From Stutzerimonas xanthomarina DSM 18231 (GTDB lineage Bacteria > Pseudomonadota > Gammaproteobacteria > Pseudomonadales > Pseudomonadaceae): 64,000 nt of DNA. The stretch covers positions 310,001 through 374,000 of the forward strand of contig NZ_FQXA01000001.1 in the NCBI RefSeq assembly GCF_900129835.1, in the 5' to 3' direction. Shown here piece after piece: positions 1 to 8,817 of the stretch. A model generated the notes under the pieces. That model saw only the letters and a list, made by a program, of their open reading frames with translations, was not told the origin of the DNA and did no database searches. The first letter of the stretch is position 1, and every line of letters starts with the position of its first letter. Position numbers and translations under genes: made by a program.

Positions 1-376
1 GCCGTGTTCGCGGCGGGTCAAACAGCTTGAGGACGACGGCTACATCGCCCGTCAGGTCGCGCTACTCGACCGCAAGAAGCTCGGCCTGACCCTGACCGCC
101 TACGTACTGATTGGCATGGACCGACACACGCCGGAGCGCTTCGAACACTTCGAAGGGATGATCGGGAAATGCCCGGAAGTGCTCGAATGCAGCCTGGTCA
201 CCGGGATGGATGCCGATTACCAACTCAAGGTGGTGGTGCCGGACATGGACCACTATCAGGCCTTCCTGCTGGGCACGCTGACTCGCATCGAAGGTGTGAC
301 CAGCGTGCGGTCGAGCTTTGTTCTGCGGCAGGTTTCATCCAGTACTGAGCTGCCACTGGAGCATTTGCGAGGATGA
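1..376 (+). CDS. Lrp/AsnC-family transcriptional regulator, C-terminal part
   Basis: This is the last 124 residues of a leucine-responsive-type regulator; the start lies before the window. The frame opens at base 2 inside the recognition helix of the N-terminal winged helix (SRRVKQLEDDGYI). The linker and the effector-sensing RAM domain follow, from about residue 37. The segment LVTGMDADYQL matches the family's conserved effector/oligomer-contact motif. Proteins of this family bind DNA as dimers or octamers and change activity on binding an amino acid. The target here cannot be told, because the divergent or downstream partner on the left is missing. Family assignment is firm; the effector is unknown. 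Confidence 0.9.
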   Translation, partial: PCSRRVKQLEDDGYIARQVALLDRKKLGLTLTAYVLIGMDRHTPERFEHFEGMIGKCPEVLECSLVTGMDADYQLKVVVPDMDHYQAFLLGTLTRIEGVTSVRSSFVLRQVSSSTELPLEHLRG

Positions 377-548
377 GACCCTTTGGCGCGTCGGGCGTCA
401 TCGATAGCCGACTTGGCGTATACTCGCCGCCGCCTTGCTATGCCCCCGCGCGCCACATTCGAACAAGCGCCTCGCTCGCTGATAACAGGTCCGCCCGCTG
501 TCATAGCTGTTGTCGTCTGCATTCAGACTTAGCCAAGCGGAGAAATTG

Positions 549-767
549 ATGGAGCCGGAAGTTTTCGAAAAATGGATGATGATCGTCCTGGTCGGCGGAC
601 TGATGGCCTTCATGGCCTTCATCATCTGGGACCTGGCGAAGAAATCCAAAGCTGGCCGCCTCGGCACGGCGATTTTGTTCCTGGGCCTTGGCCTGTGCCT
701 GTTTGCCTTTCTGGCCAAGCCAGTCATTGGCTACATCATCGAAGTGACGCAGGGCATCCCGCACTGA
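549..767 (+). CDS. DUF2788 small inner-membrane protein
   Basis: A 72-residue protein with two hydrophobic segments, roughly residues 9-26 and 38-61, separated by the basic loop AKKSKAGR. This is the layout of the DUF2788 family seen across Pseudomonas. I chose the ATG at 549 over an upstream in-frame start at 510 because a GGAG-like ribosome-binding site sits just before it and family members begin this way. The function is unknown. The basic loop between two membrane spans suggests an inner-membrane hairpin with the loop in the cytoplasm. It stands alone, with no operon partner. Confidence 0.8.
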   Translation: MEPEVFEKWMMIVLVGGLMAFMAFIIWDLAKKSKAGRLGTAILFLGLGLCLFAFLAKPVIGYIIEVTQGIPH

Positions 768-788
768 TCGTGCTGGCGGGCGGGCGCG

Positions 789-1418
789 TCACAAGCGCGC
801 CGGCACCTCCCGCCACTCGCCCGGCTGCAGACCGTCCAGCGACCAGGGCCCGATCCTGACCCGCACCAGCCGCAGCGTTGGCAGACCGACCGCTGCGGTC
901 ATCCTGCGCACCTGACGGTTGCGCCCTTCACGGATCACCAGCTCCAGCCAGCTGGTCGGCACGCTTTTGCGAAAGCGCACCGGCGGGGTACGCGGCCACA
1001 GCTGCGGCTCATCGAGCGAACGGGCCTCGGCCGGCAGCGTCATACCGTCGTTAAGCTCGACACCCTCGCGCAGCCGCTGCAGCTGTTCAGTACTGACTTC
1101 GCCTTCCACCTGCACCCAGTAGGTCTTCGCCAGCTTGTGCTTGGGATCGGCAATGCGCGCCTGCAGCTGCCCGTCGTTGGTCAGCAGCAGCAGGCCTTCG
1201 CTGTCACGATCCAGACGCCCGGCCGGATACACGCCCGGAACCGGTACGAAGTCCTTCAGGGTGGCCCGACCATCGGCATCGTTGAACTGCGTGAGTACGT
1301 CGAAGGGTTTGTTCAGCAGCAACAGACGCGGCTCGGCTGGCGGCGCCTTGGCGACTCGGCGGGGCATGGTACGCGCTGCGGTGGTGCGCGGCGGACGGGG
1401 GCGAGAGGGACGCGACAT
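789..1418 (-). CDS. rluE: 23S rRNA pseudouridine(2457) synthase RluE
   Basis: A 209-residue protein of the RsuA/RluE branch of pseudouridine synthases, which isomerise a specific uridine of 23S rRNA. The catalytic motif [17 protein letters not shown] carries the catalytic aspartate. [33 protein letters not shown] and [15 protein letters not shown] follow the Escherichia coli RluE pattern closely. There is no N-terminal S4 domain, as is usual for RluE. A basic, Arg/Pro-rich tail of about 25 residues precedes the core. The start is backed by AGGAAG upstream. It is a lone gene whose 3' end converges on the DUF2788 gene. Confidence 0.9.
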   Translation of the reverse strand: MSRPSRPRPPRTTAARTMPRRVAKAPPAEPRLLLLNKPFDVLTQFNDADGRATLKDFVPVPGVYPAGRLDRDSEGLLLLTNDGQLQARIADPKHKLAKTYWVQVEGEVSTEQLQRLREGVELNDGMTLPAEARSLDEPQLWPRTPPVRFRKSVPTSWLELVIREGRNRQVRRMTAAVGLPTLRLVRVRIGPWSLDGLQPGEWREVPARL

Positions 1419-2522
<1,104 letters not shown>

Positions 2523-2540
2523 AGTCGGCATTGAGGGATG

Positions 2541-2587
2541 CATGAGCTTCGCCTCCAGGCTAAGTGCCTCATAACGGCGAACGCATG
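2541..2587. other. Imperfect dyad downstream of ydfG
   Basis: The arms GCATG-agc-TTCGCC (from 2541) and GGCGAA-c-GCATGC (to about 2588) are complementary apart from a small internal bulge, around a loop of about 20 bases. The position 20 bases after the ydfG stop suits a transcription end, but no T-run follows. The role is uncertain. Confidence 0.3.
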
Positions 2588-2785
2588 CGCCCTACCCTTC
2601 GGTGATGCTTCTGTTACCGACGGCTGAACGTGGCTCACGACGACTGCAAAGCTGTGCCGCGGCGGTACTTACAGCTGAGCCAACTTCGCTTGAAAGCGAG
2701 AGAGATGTCAGGGGGGAGCGGAGCAAGACCGGTCGCTCTGCAGGGCATGAAGGGGATCGAGAGCAACTGCAGAAACCTGTCACCG

Positions 2786-2807
2786 AAACGGCCCAGAAGG
2801 GCCGTTT
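2786..2807 (-). terminator. Probable terminator of the liv operon
   Basis: A perfect 9-bp stem, AAACGGCCC / GGGCCGTTT with a 4-base loop, lies 13 bases beyond the stop of the last gene of the ABC importer operon. On the minus strand the 3' arm ends in TTT. The following bases are not T-rich, so termination efficiency is a guess. Confidence 0.7.
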
Positions 2808-2819
2808 GGCTGTGGAGGG

Positions 2820-3965
2820 TTACTTGATCTCCTTGCGAACGATCTTGCCGCCCTCCACCACAGCCATGGTAGTCGGCGTAATGAATCCGCCCTTGTCGGT
2901 GAGGCCCTGGATCGAATAGAGGTTGTACTTGGGGTCCAGCGCGCTGATCGCCTCGGCCATCTTCGCCCGTACCTGTTGTGGATCGGTGCTGCCGGCTAGC
3001 TCCATGGCCTTAGCCAAAGCATGAAAGGCCAGGTAGTTGTAGGCCGCTTCGGAGCCCGGCACCTTGCCGTGGGCCTCCTTGTAACGCTCGACAAACGCCT
3101 TGGCCGCTTCACCCTCGTATTCGGACAGCGGCACCACCCCGATCGCGCCTTCCAGCAGATCCAGGCCGCCCGTGACCGCAGCGATTTCATCCAGCTTGGC
3201 CTGGTCCATGACGATGAATCCACCCGGGAACCCGAGCTGCCGCGCCTGCTGCATGACCAGCCCAGTCGGCTCAGAAGCACCGCCGACGAACATCACGTCC
3301 GGATTTGAGGCGATCACGCGGCTGACGCCGGTATAGAAGTCGGTCGACTTGTTGTAGTCCATGGGATTGCTTTCGACGATTTCCCCGCCCTTCTCCTCCC
3401 AGGCCTTGGTCATCATGTCGGTCCAGATCTTGGCGTACTCGTGGGTCGCGCCAGCGATGCCGAGCTTCTTGCCGTAATGCTTGAGCGCGTAGTCGGAGAA
3501 GGCATCGACGTAGCCGGTGAATTCCGGCGGGATGCGCACGGTCAGCGGATTGCCCTGCTCGGTCACCGACGGAACGCTGGTGTAGGCCATGATCAGGAAA
3601 TCATCGGCGACGTTGAAGTCCTGCAGGGCGAACACGCCACCGGTATGCGGGACGAAGACTGCAGCGGCCTTCGACTCCTTCACCAGCCGCTTGGCGTTGG
3701 TCGCCGCCTGGCTCGGTGAATACTTGTCGTCCAGGCTGATGAGATTGACCTTGTAGGTCTCGTCGCCGATCTTGATGCCGCCCGCCTCGTTGGTGTCTTC
3801 CACGGCCATGCGCAGGCCGGACAGGGTGTTCTCGCCATACAGTGCAGCGCCGCCACTGAGCGGGCCGGTAAAGCCGATGTTGAGCGTCTGCTCGGCGTAT
3901 ACGCCGCTGGCCTGGGCCGCGGTCAGGGTGGCAATCGCCAATCCAAGCGCTTTGAGCGTTTTCAT
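2820..3965 (-). CDS. Branched-chain amino-acid-type ABC transporter substrate-binding protein
   Basis: A 381-residue periplasmic binding protein of the Leu/Ile/Val (type I) class. Residues 1-24 are a Sec signal peptide ending VYA|EQ. The mature protein opens with NIGFTGPLSGGAALYGEN, the typical ligand-site strand, and has the type I fold motifs VFVPHTGG, TRVIASNPDVMFVGG-like and EAAYNYLAFHALAKAM. I chose the ATG at 3965, not the one at 3983, because CAGGAG lies 7 bases before it. It is the last gene of the five-gene operon, whereas these genes are usually first or separate. Similar proteins bind amino acids, amides or aromatic compounds, so the ligand is not predictable here. Confidence 0.9.
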   Translation of the reverse strand: MKTLKALGLAIATLTAAQASGVYAEQTLNIGFTGPLSGGAALYGENTLSGLRMAVEDTNEAGGIKIGDETYKVNLISLDDKYSPSQAATNAKRLVKESKAAAVFVPHTGGVFALQDFNVADDFLIMAYTSVPSVTEQGNPLTVRIPPEFTGYVDAFSDYALKHYGKKLGIAGATHEYAKIWTDMMTKAWEEKGGEIVESNPMDYNKSTDFYTGVSRVIASNPDVMFVGGASEPTGLVMQQARQLGFPGGFIVMDQAKLDEIAAVTGGLDLLEGAIGVVPLSEYEGEAAKAFVERYKEAHGKVPGSEAAYNYLAFHALAKAMELAGSTDPQQVRAKMAEAISALDPKYNLYSIQGLTDKGGFITPTTMAVVEGGKIVRKEIK

Positions 3966-3989
3966 TGTTATCTCCTGGGTCATGACTGT

Positions 3990-4697
3990 TCAGGCGCCGA
4001 TATAGGCTTTGCGCACGGCTTCGTTACCCAGCATGGCCTGCTGGTCACCCTCCATCACCAGGCTGCCGCCTTCGATGACATAGGCCCGGTGAGCGATCTT
4101 CAAAGCTGCAAAGGCATTTTGTTCGGCCAGCAATACGCTAGTGCCGGATTTGTTGATGCGCGAGATCACCTCGAACATCTGGTTGACAACCAACGGCGCC
4201 AGCCCCAGCGAAGGTTCGTCGAGCATCAGCAGCCGTGGGCGGCTCATCAGCGCTCGGCCAATCGCCACCATCTGCTGCTGGCCACCGCTCAGCGAGCCGG
4301 CCGGCTGGTTGCGTTTGTCGTGCAGGATGGGAAACAGGTCGAGCACTTCCTTCAGGTTGCGCTTGTTGCCCTCGCTGTCGCGGCGATGCAGATAGGCGCC
4401 AAGGGCGAGGTTCTGGGAAACCGACATTTGCGGAAAGAGCTTGCGCCCCTCCGGGCAATGCACCACGCCGGCGGCGACCAATGCGGAAGGCTTGAGGCCG
4501 TCGATGCGTTTGCCCTCCAGCGTGATGCTGCCGGCGGTCGGTTTGAGCAGGCCGCTGATGGTGTTGAACAAGGTGGTCTTGCCCGCGCCGTTAGCGCCCA
4601 GCAGCACCACCAGCTCGCCGGCGCTAACCGTCATTGAGACCTCGGTGAGCGCCTTGAAGCTGCCGTAGCAGACATCGACCCGATCAAGCTGCAGCAT
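3990..4697 (-). CDS. livF: ABC transporter ATP-binding protein, LivF type
   Basis: A 235-residue cytoplasmic ATPase subunit that powers uptake together with LivG, on the LivH/LivM channel. Walker A is GANGAGKTT near residues 34-42, the signature is SLSGGQQQM, Walker B is [14 protein letters not shown], and the switch region ends in LLAEQN. All ABC motifs are canonical, in contrast to its LivG partner. The gene overlaps the end of livG by 14 bases and is followed by the binding-protein gene 24 bases later, so the operon is translationally coupled. Confidence 0.93.
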   Translation of the reverse strand: MLQLDRVDVCYGSFKALTEVSMTVSAGELVVLLGANGAGKTTLFNTISGLLKPTAGSITLEGKRIDGLKPSALVAAGVVHCPEGRKLFPQMSVSQNLALGAYLHRRDSEGNKRNLKEVLDLFPILHDKRNQPAGSLSGGQQQMVAIGRALMSRPRLLMLDEPSLGLAPLVVNQMFEVISRINKSGTSVLLAEQNAFAALKIAHRAYVIEGGSLVMEGDQQAMLGNEAVRKAYIGA

Positions 4698-5451
4698 CGT
4701 AGTCGCTCCCCAGGTAGGCTTCGATGACGGCCGGGTTCGCCTTGATCTCGGCGGGCGTGCCCTCGGCGATCTTTTCTCCGTAGTTGAGCACCATGATCTT
4801 GTCCGCCAGGCCCATGATCATGTCCATCTTGTGTTCGATCAGGCACACGGTCAGGCCATGCTCGGCCATCTTGCGGATCAGCAGCGTAAGGCCTTCGGTT
4901 TCCTCCGGGTTAACGCCCGCCGCCGGCTCATCGAGCAGCACCAGCTTCGGCTCGGTGGCCAGCGCCAGGGCGAAGGCCACGCGCTTGCGTTCTTCCTGAG
5001 AGATATCCAGCACCACCCGATTTTCCAGATGCGCCAGCCCAACGAAGTCCAGCGCGGCGCGGGCCTTCTCGCGGCATTCACGCTCCTCGCGCTGCAGACG
5101 TTTGGAGTTGATCAACACGTCCCACAGGCCCGAATGCGTGCGCAGGCGGTGGCCGACGATGAGGTTATCCAGCACCGTAGCCTGCTCGAACAGGTGCGTG
5201 GTCTGGAACGTGCGGCCAACACCGAGCCGGGCGACACGATCACAACGCATCCGCGAGACATCATGACCGTCGATCAGGATGCGTCCGGAGCTGGGTTTGT
5301 GTACGCCGGAGATCAGGTTGAAGAAGGTGCTCTTGCCGGCGCCGTTGGGGCCGATGATGGCGTTGATCTTGCACGCTTCGAACTCGACGCTGACATCGTG
5401 CACCGCCGCGAGGCCGCCGAACATCTTGGTCAGGTTTTCGACCTTAAGCAT
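4684..5451 (-). CDS. livG: ABC transporter ATP-binding protein, LivG type, with unusual signature motif
   Basis: A 255-residue ATPase partner of LivF. Walker A (GPNGAGKST, residues 34-42), Q-loop (TFQTTHLF), Walker B ([13 protein letters not shown]) and the H-loop ([10 protein letters not shown]) are intact. The C-terminal LivG extension is present ([20 protein letters not shown]). The ABC signature, normally LSYGQQR or LSGGQ, reads [10 protein letters not shown] at residues 149-158, without the two glycines. A similar SQEE variant exists in some LivG-like proteins as I recall, so this is probably a lineage variant and not damage. It overlaps livM by 8 bases. Confidence 0.92.
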   Translation of the reverse strand: MLKVENLTKMFGGLAAVHDVSVEFEACKINAIIGPNGAGKSTFFNLISGVHKPSSGRILIDGHDVSRMRCDRVARLGVGRTFQTTHLFEQATVLDNLIVGHRLRTHSGLWDVLINSKRLQREERECREKARAALDFVGLAHLENRVVLDISQEERKRVAFALALATEPKLVLLDEPAAGVNPEETEGLTLLIRKMAEHGLTVCLIEHKMDMIMGLADKIMVLNYGEKIAEGTPAEIKANPAVIEAYLGSDYDAAA

Positions 5452-6472
5452 TGTTGTTCACCTCGCGGCGTGGAGTAACTTTGCTATCGGCTCGCGGATC
5501 GTTGGTGCGGGCCGCCTCGGTGTCCTTGCGCAGTTTCCAGCTGAGGAAGGTGCCGGTGACGCCGCGCGGCATGAAGATCACCAGCATCACAATAAGCGGG
5601 CCGAAAATGATCATCCGGTAGTCCTCGAGGAACTGCAGCGACTGGGTGATCCAGACCACCCCGACAGTGCCGACCAGCGGCCCGAACAGCGTGCCGAAGC
5701 CGCCGACCAGCAGGTAGGTGATCATATCGAAGGTATGGTTCGGGTTGGCCTCCTCCGGACCGATGAAGCGGATCATCGAGGCATAGAGCGCTCCGGCAAC
5801 ACCGGCATAGGTAGTCGACAGAACGAAGGCCAGCAGCTTGTTGCGCATCAGATCGATGCCCAGCGATTGCGCCAGCGCATCGCCATTGCGAATCGCCATA
5901 AAGGTGCGCCCCAACAGCGAAGAGGCCAGCCGCCCGGCGAACCAGATCGCCAGCAGCAGAAACAGCAGCGCCAGGTAGTAGAAAGGCACCGTCTGGCTGA
6001 AGTCCACCAGACCGAAGCCGTCCGGCGCCGCAATGCTACGGATGCCAATGGCGCCGTGGGTCAGCTCCTCCCACTTGTCGATCAGTAGGTAGATGATGAA
6101 GCCGACGCACAGCGTGAAGATGGCGAAGAAGTGCTCCTTCAAACGCAGCGAGACGATGCCGACCAGCGCGCCAACGGCGGCCGAAACCAACGCCGCCGCC
6201 ACGAACGCCGGCCAGAAGTTCCAGCCATGGTCAGCAGTGAGGATAGCCAGCGCATAGGCGCCGATGGCGAAGAAGCCGCCGTGGGCCAGGTTCAGTTGGC
6301 CGCAGTATCCGGTGATGATGTTCAGGCCGTACACCGCAATGGCCCAAATAAAAGCGCTGGCCATCACGTAGACCTGGTACTCGCTTTTGGCGAACAGAGG
6401 GAACGCAAGGGCCAAAGCCAGCAGGACCAGCTTGCAGCCGCGACCAGTCAATAACGAGGCGAACCGATGCAT
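5444..6472 (-). CDS. livM: ABC transporter permease, LivM type
   Basis: A 342-residue polytopic inner-membrane permease forming the channel with LivH. It opens with a hydrophobic segment (LVLLALALAFPLFA). The family hallmark ITGYCGQLNLAHGGFFAIGAYA follows near residue 55, and the cytoplasmic coupling loop AIRNGDALAQSLGIDLMRNKLLAF is near residue 200. About nine membrane spans are visible. The C-terminal 30 residues are polar and basic and face the cytoplasm. Its start overlaps the livH stop by one base, and its end overlaps livG. Confidence 0.92.
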   Translation of the reverse strand: MHRFASLLTGRGCKLVLLALALAFPLFAKSEYQVYVMASAFIWAIAVYGLNIITGYCGQLNLAHGGFFAIGAYALAILTADHGWNFWPAFVAAALVSAAVGALVGIVSLRLKEHFFAIFTLCVGFIIYLLIDKWEELTHGAIGIRSIAAPDGFGLVDFSQTVPFYYLALLFLLLAIWFAGRLASSLLGRTFMAIRNGDALAQSLGIDLMRNKLLAFVLSTTYAGVAGALYASMIRFIGPEEANPNHTFDMITYLLVGGFGTLFGPLVGTVGVVWITQSLQFLEDYRMIIFGPLIVMLVIFMPRGVTGTFLSWKLRKDTEAARTNDPRADSKVTPRREVNNNA

Positions 6473-7335
6473 CAGTGAGCCCCCTTGGCGAACAGCCCGG
6501 TCGGGCGGAAGGACAGGATCACCACCAGCAACGAGAAGGCGATGATGTCCTTGTAATCCGAAGACAGGTAGAAGCCGCCGAAGCTTTCGGCAAAGCCGAG
6601 GATCATCGCCCCGATGATGGCGCCAGGAATGCTGCCCATGCCGCCGAGCACGATGATGACGAAGGCCTTCATGATCACCAGATGCCCCATCGCCGGATAC
6701 ACCAGGTTGATCGGCGCATAGAGTGTGGCGGCAAAAGCGGCGAGCATGCCGGAGATGGCGAAGGTCAGCATCGCCACGCGGTTGGAATCGATGCCGACGA
6801 GGAATGCGCCCTCACGGCTCTGCGCCATGGCGATGATGGTCGAGCCCAGCATCGTTTTACGCAGGAACAGATGCAGTGCCAGCATCAGGGTAAAGGCGCC
6901 GACGATGATCAACAGGCGCTGCTCGGGAATGATCAGCCCATCGAAGTTGAGAATGCCGGCATAGGGCGAGGCCATGCGGCGGAAGTCCGAGCCCCAGAAC
7001 ATCTGCACCACCGCCTCGAGAAACAGCAGGATGCCGATGGCGGCGATCTTGTCGTGGATCGGCGGCGCGTTGCGCAGCGGGTGAAACACCAACCGTTCGC
7101 AGAGCACCGCCAGCGCGGCGACCACCAGACCGGACAGCAGCATGGCGATCCAGTAGTGCAGGCCCAGATCGGTCATGAAGAAGAACGACGCGAAGGCCCC
7201 CACCATATAGAGCGCGCCATGGGCGAAGTTGGGAATGTGCAGGATGCCGTAGACGAGCGTCAGGCCAAGGGCGACCAGCCCGTAGATGCTGCCCAGGGTC
7301 AGGCCGTTGAGCACTTGCTGGAACAATAGATTCAA
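6472..7335 (-). CDS. livH: ABC transporter permease, LivH type (TTG start)
   Basis: A 287-residue permease and the first gene of the operon. The family N-terminus LNGLTLGSIYGLVALGLTLVYGI and the coupling loop MAQSREGAFLVGIDSNRVAMLTFAISG are clear, with about eight membrane spans. The start codon is TTG at 7335, preceded by GGAG about ten bases upstream. No ATG or GTG lies in frame before the conserved N-terminus, so the weak codon seems genuine. It may limit translation of the whole overlapping operon. The promoter must lie in the gene-free stretch before it. Confidence 0.92.
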   Translation of the reverse strand: MNLLFQQVLNGLTLGSIYGLVALGLTLVYGILHIPNFAHGALYMVGAFASFFFMTDLGLHYWIAMLLSGLVVAALAVLCERLVFHPLRNAPPIHDKIAAIGILLFLEAVVQMFWGSDFRRMASPYAGILNFDGLIIPEQRLLIIVGAFTLMLALHLFLRKTMLGSTIIAMAQSREGAFLVGIDSNRVAMLTFAISGMLAAFAATLYAPINLVYPAMGHLVIMKAFVIIVLGGMGSIPGAIIGAMILGFAESFGGFYLSSDYKDIIAFSLLVVILSFRPTGLFAKGAH

Positions 7336-8033
7336 TGCGGCGTCTCCGTGGATCTTGTTTTTATGGGTGCCACCGAGCGATTACCGTATGCCGCGATACA
7401 AGCGGGTCGAGTGTTTGACCGCCGCTGGGCATCGGAAACTGCGCCTGACTGACATTGGCACTCGCTGGCACCCTCGTCAAACGAGCAGTTCGGAAGAGAT
7501 AAAGGGCCATAAAGCAGCGTGATGCTGGCAACAATCTGTTTCAGTGACGATCTGATTGACCGTCTACGCATCGGTGATTGTTCAAGCGGACGCGCCGCAA
7601 CGATCATGCTCGATACGCACCAAACCGGGTCATGTGCGACGCCCGATCCCGTTAGCGCACCATTCGAGCGCATTAGCTTCAAACAGCCGGGCCGTAGGGA
7701 CGGGTTCACCTACGCGCTCATACCCAGCGTGTCCCGCGCAGCACACCGCCGTAACGCGAAAGGCACAACAAATGCTCGACTCCGTCACCGCATTCCTGAC
7801 CTAGCGACCCATACGCGGCGAAGTGGTATCGCGCAGCCAAGCCGGCATTTCAAAACGTGCACATCGCGCACCGAAGCTGCGGAACGCAGGAATGCTTGAT
7901 CGCTGTGTGGCACCAGCTGCGCATCCAGTTATTGCACCGCAAGGCGCGGCTGCTCAGCGTGCATCAACCTATTCCGTGAACGCGGGTCAATGTCTACTGC
8001 AGCCGATATGAACCGTTAGCGAAGGAACTCAAC
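7336..8033. other. Gene-free stretch upstream of the liv operon
   Basis: These 698 bases separate divergent livH and a GNAT gene. The longest open frame (7519-7899, plus) has no ribosome-binding site, no recognisable domain and a composition unlike a real protein. A short dyad CTCGT-caa-ACGAG lies near 7473-7485, beside a direct repeat TGGCAC-tcgc-TGGCAC near 7455-7470. I found no full sigma-54 or strong sigma-70 promoter. It probably holds the liv promoter, regulator sites and perhaps a remnant of a lost gene. Confidence 0.45.
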
Positions 8034-8543
8034 GTGCAGATACGTGACGCACTGGACGCCGACCTCCCAGGCATCCTTGATATCTACAACGACGCGGTGC
8101 AGAACAGCACGGCGATCTGGAATGACAAGCTCGTCGACCTCGACAACCGCCGCGCCTGGCTGGCCGAGCGCCGCGAACAGGACTACCCGGTGCTGGTCGC
8201 GATCGACGATCACGAACAGGTGGCCGGCTACGCCTCCTTTGGCCCCTGGCGCCCGCACGACGGCTTTCGCCACACGGTGGAAAACTCCGTCTACGTGCGC
8301 TCCGGCCAGCGGGGCGGCGGCGTTGGCCGAAGCCTGATGCAGGCGCTGATCAAGCGCGCCCGCGAGCTGCACAAGCACGTGATGATCGCGGCGATCGAGA
8401 GCGAGAACCGCGCCTCCATTCACATGCATCAGCAGCTGGGCTTCATCCACGCCGCACAAATGCGTCAGGTCGGCTGCAAGTTCGGCCGCTGGCTGGACCT
8501 GACCATGATGCAACTGCCCCTGAACAGGACGCCCCATCCATGA
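8034..8543 (+). CDS. GNAT N-acetyltransferase, phosphinothricin/methionine-sulfone type
   Basis: A 169-residue acetyl-CoA-dependent N-acetyltransferase. The acetyl-CoA loop is SGQRGGGVGRSLMQALI, near residues 94-110. ALDADLPGILDIYNDAVQNSTAIWND at the start and AAIESENRASIHMHQQLGF with MRQVGCKFGRWLDLTMMQ at the end are typical of the Pat/MnaT group. That group acetylates small amino-acid analogues such as methionine sulfone or phosphinothricin. GTG is the start, with GAAGGA nine bases upstream. It is monocistronic. The family is certain; the substrate is inferred. Confidence 0.9.
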   Translation: MQIRDALDADLPGILDIYNDAVQNSTAIWNDKLVDLDNRRAWLAERREQDYPVLVAIDDHEQVAGYASFGPWRPHDGFRHTVENSVYVRSGQRGGGVGRSLMQALIKRARELHKHVMIAAIESENRASIHMHQQLGFIHAAQMRQVGCKFGRWLDLTMMQLPLNRTPHP

Positions 8544-8664
8544 TTCTGGCGAAGGCCAGATTCACCCGCCGTTTGCCGCAGTCCGCAAAATTCAACCGTT
8601 AGATTCATTGGAAAAAAAATGTAGTGGATTAACTTGTCGGCTACCCAAGCGCAACTCCAACTCC

Positions 8665-8712
8665 AAGGAGGCAGGGATGCGAAGCGCCGTCAGCTACCAA
8701 GGCTCAGGGTAG
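8665..8712 (+). CDS. Possible 11-residue leader peptide before the amyloid gene
   Basis: A perfect Shine-Dalgarno AAGGAGG (8665-8671) stands five bases before an ATG at 8677. That ATG opens a frame of 11 codons (MRSAVSYQGSG) and stops at a TAG (8710-8712). The frame is the same as that of the curlin-like gene starting at 8818. After the TAG it stays open to that start. It could be a translated leader, or a longer N-terminus cut off by a recent stop. The small size means chance cannot be excluded. Confidence 0.35.
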   Translation, partial: KEAGMRSAVSYQGSG

Positions 8713-8817
8713 GCATTGCTGGCACCGCTTCTGGAAAAGACGAGCGTTCTGGGTAATCGCGTCAGCCGAACCAAACAGCAGGCTGCGCGACCGATTAAAT
8801 CCATGGAGAAACAACCA

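Noticed and set aside
6475..7329. Long plus-strand open frame of 284 codons opposite livH
   Set aside because: It is rich in His, Gln, Asp and Glu, the usual reverse image of a GC-rich membrane-protein gene, and has no family resemblance.
7455..7475. Sigma-54 promoter (GG-N10-GC) near the TGGCAC repeats
   Set aside because: The downstream dinucleotide is CA, not GC, at the right spacing.
7519..7899. Possible 126-codon gene in the gap upstream of livH
   Set aside because: No ribosome-binding site, no domain, unusual Ser/Thr/Arg composition and overlapping frames of equal length.
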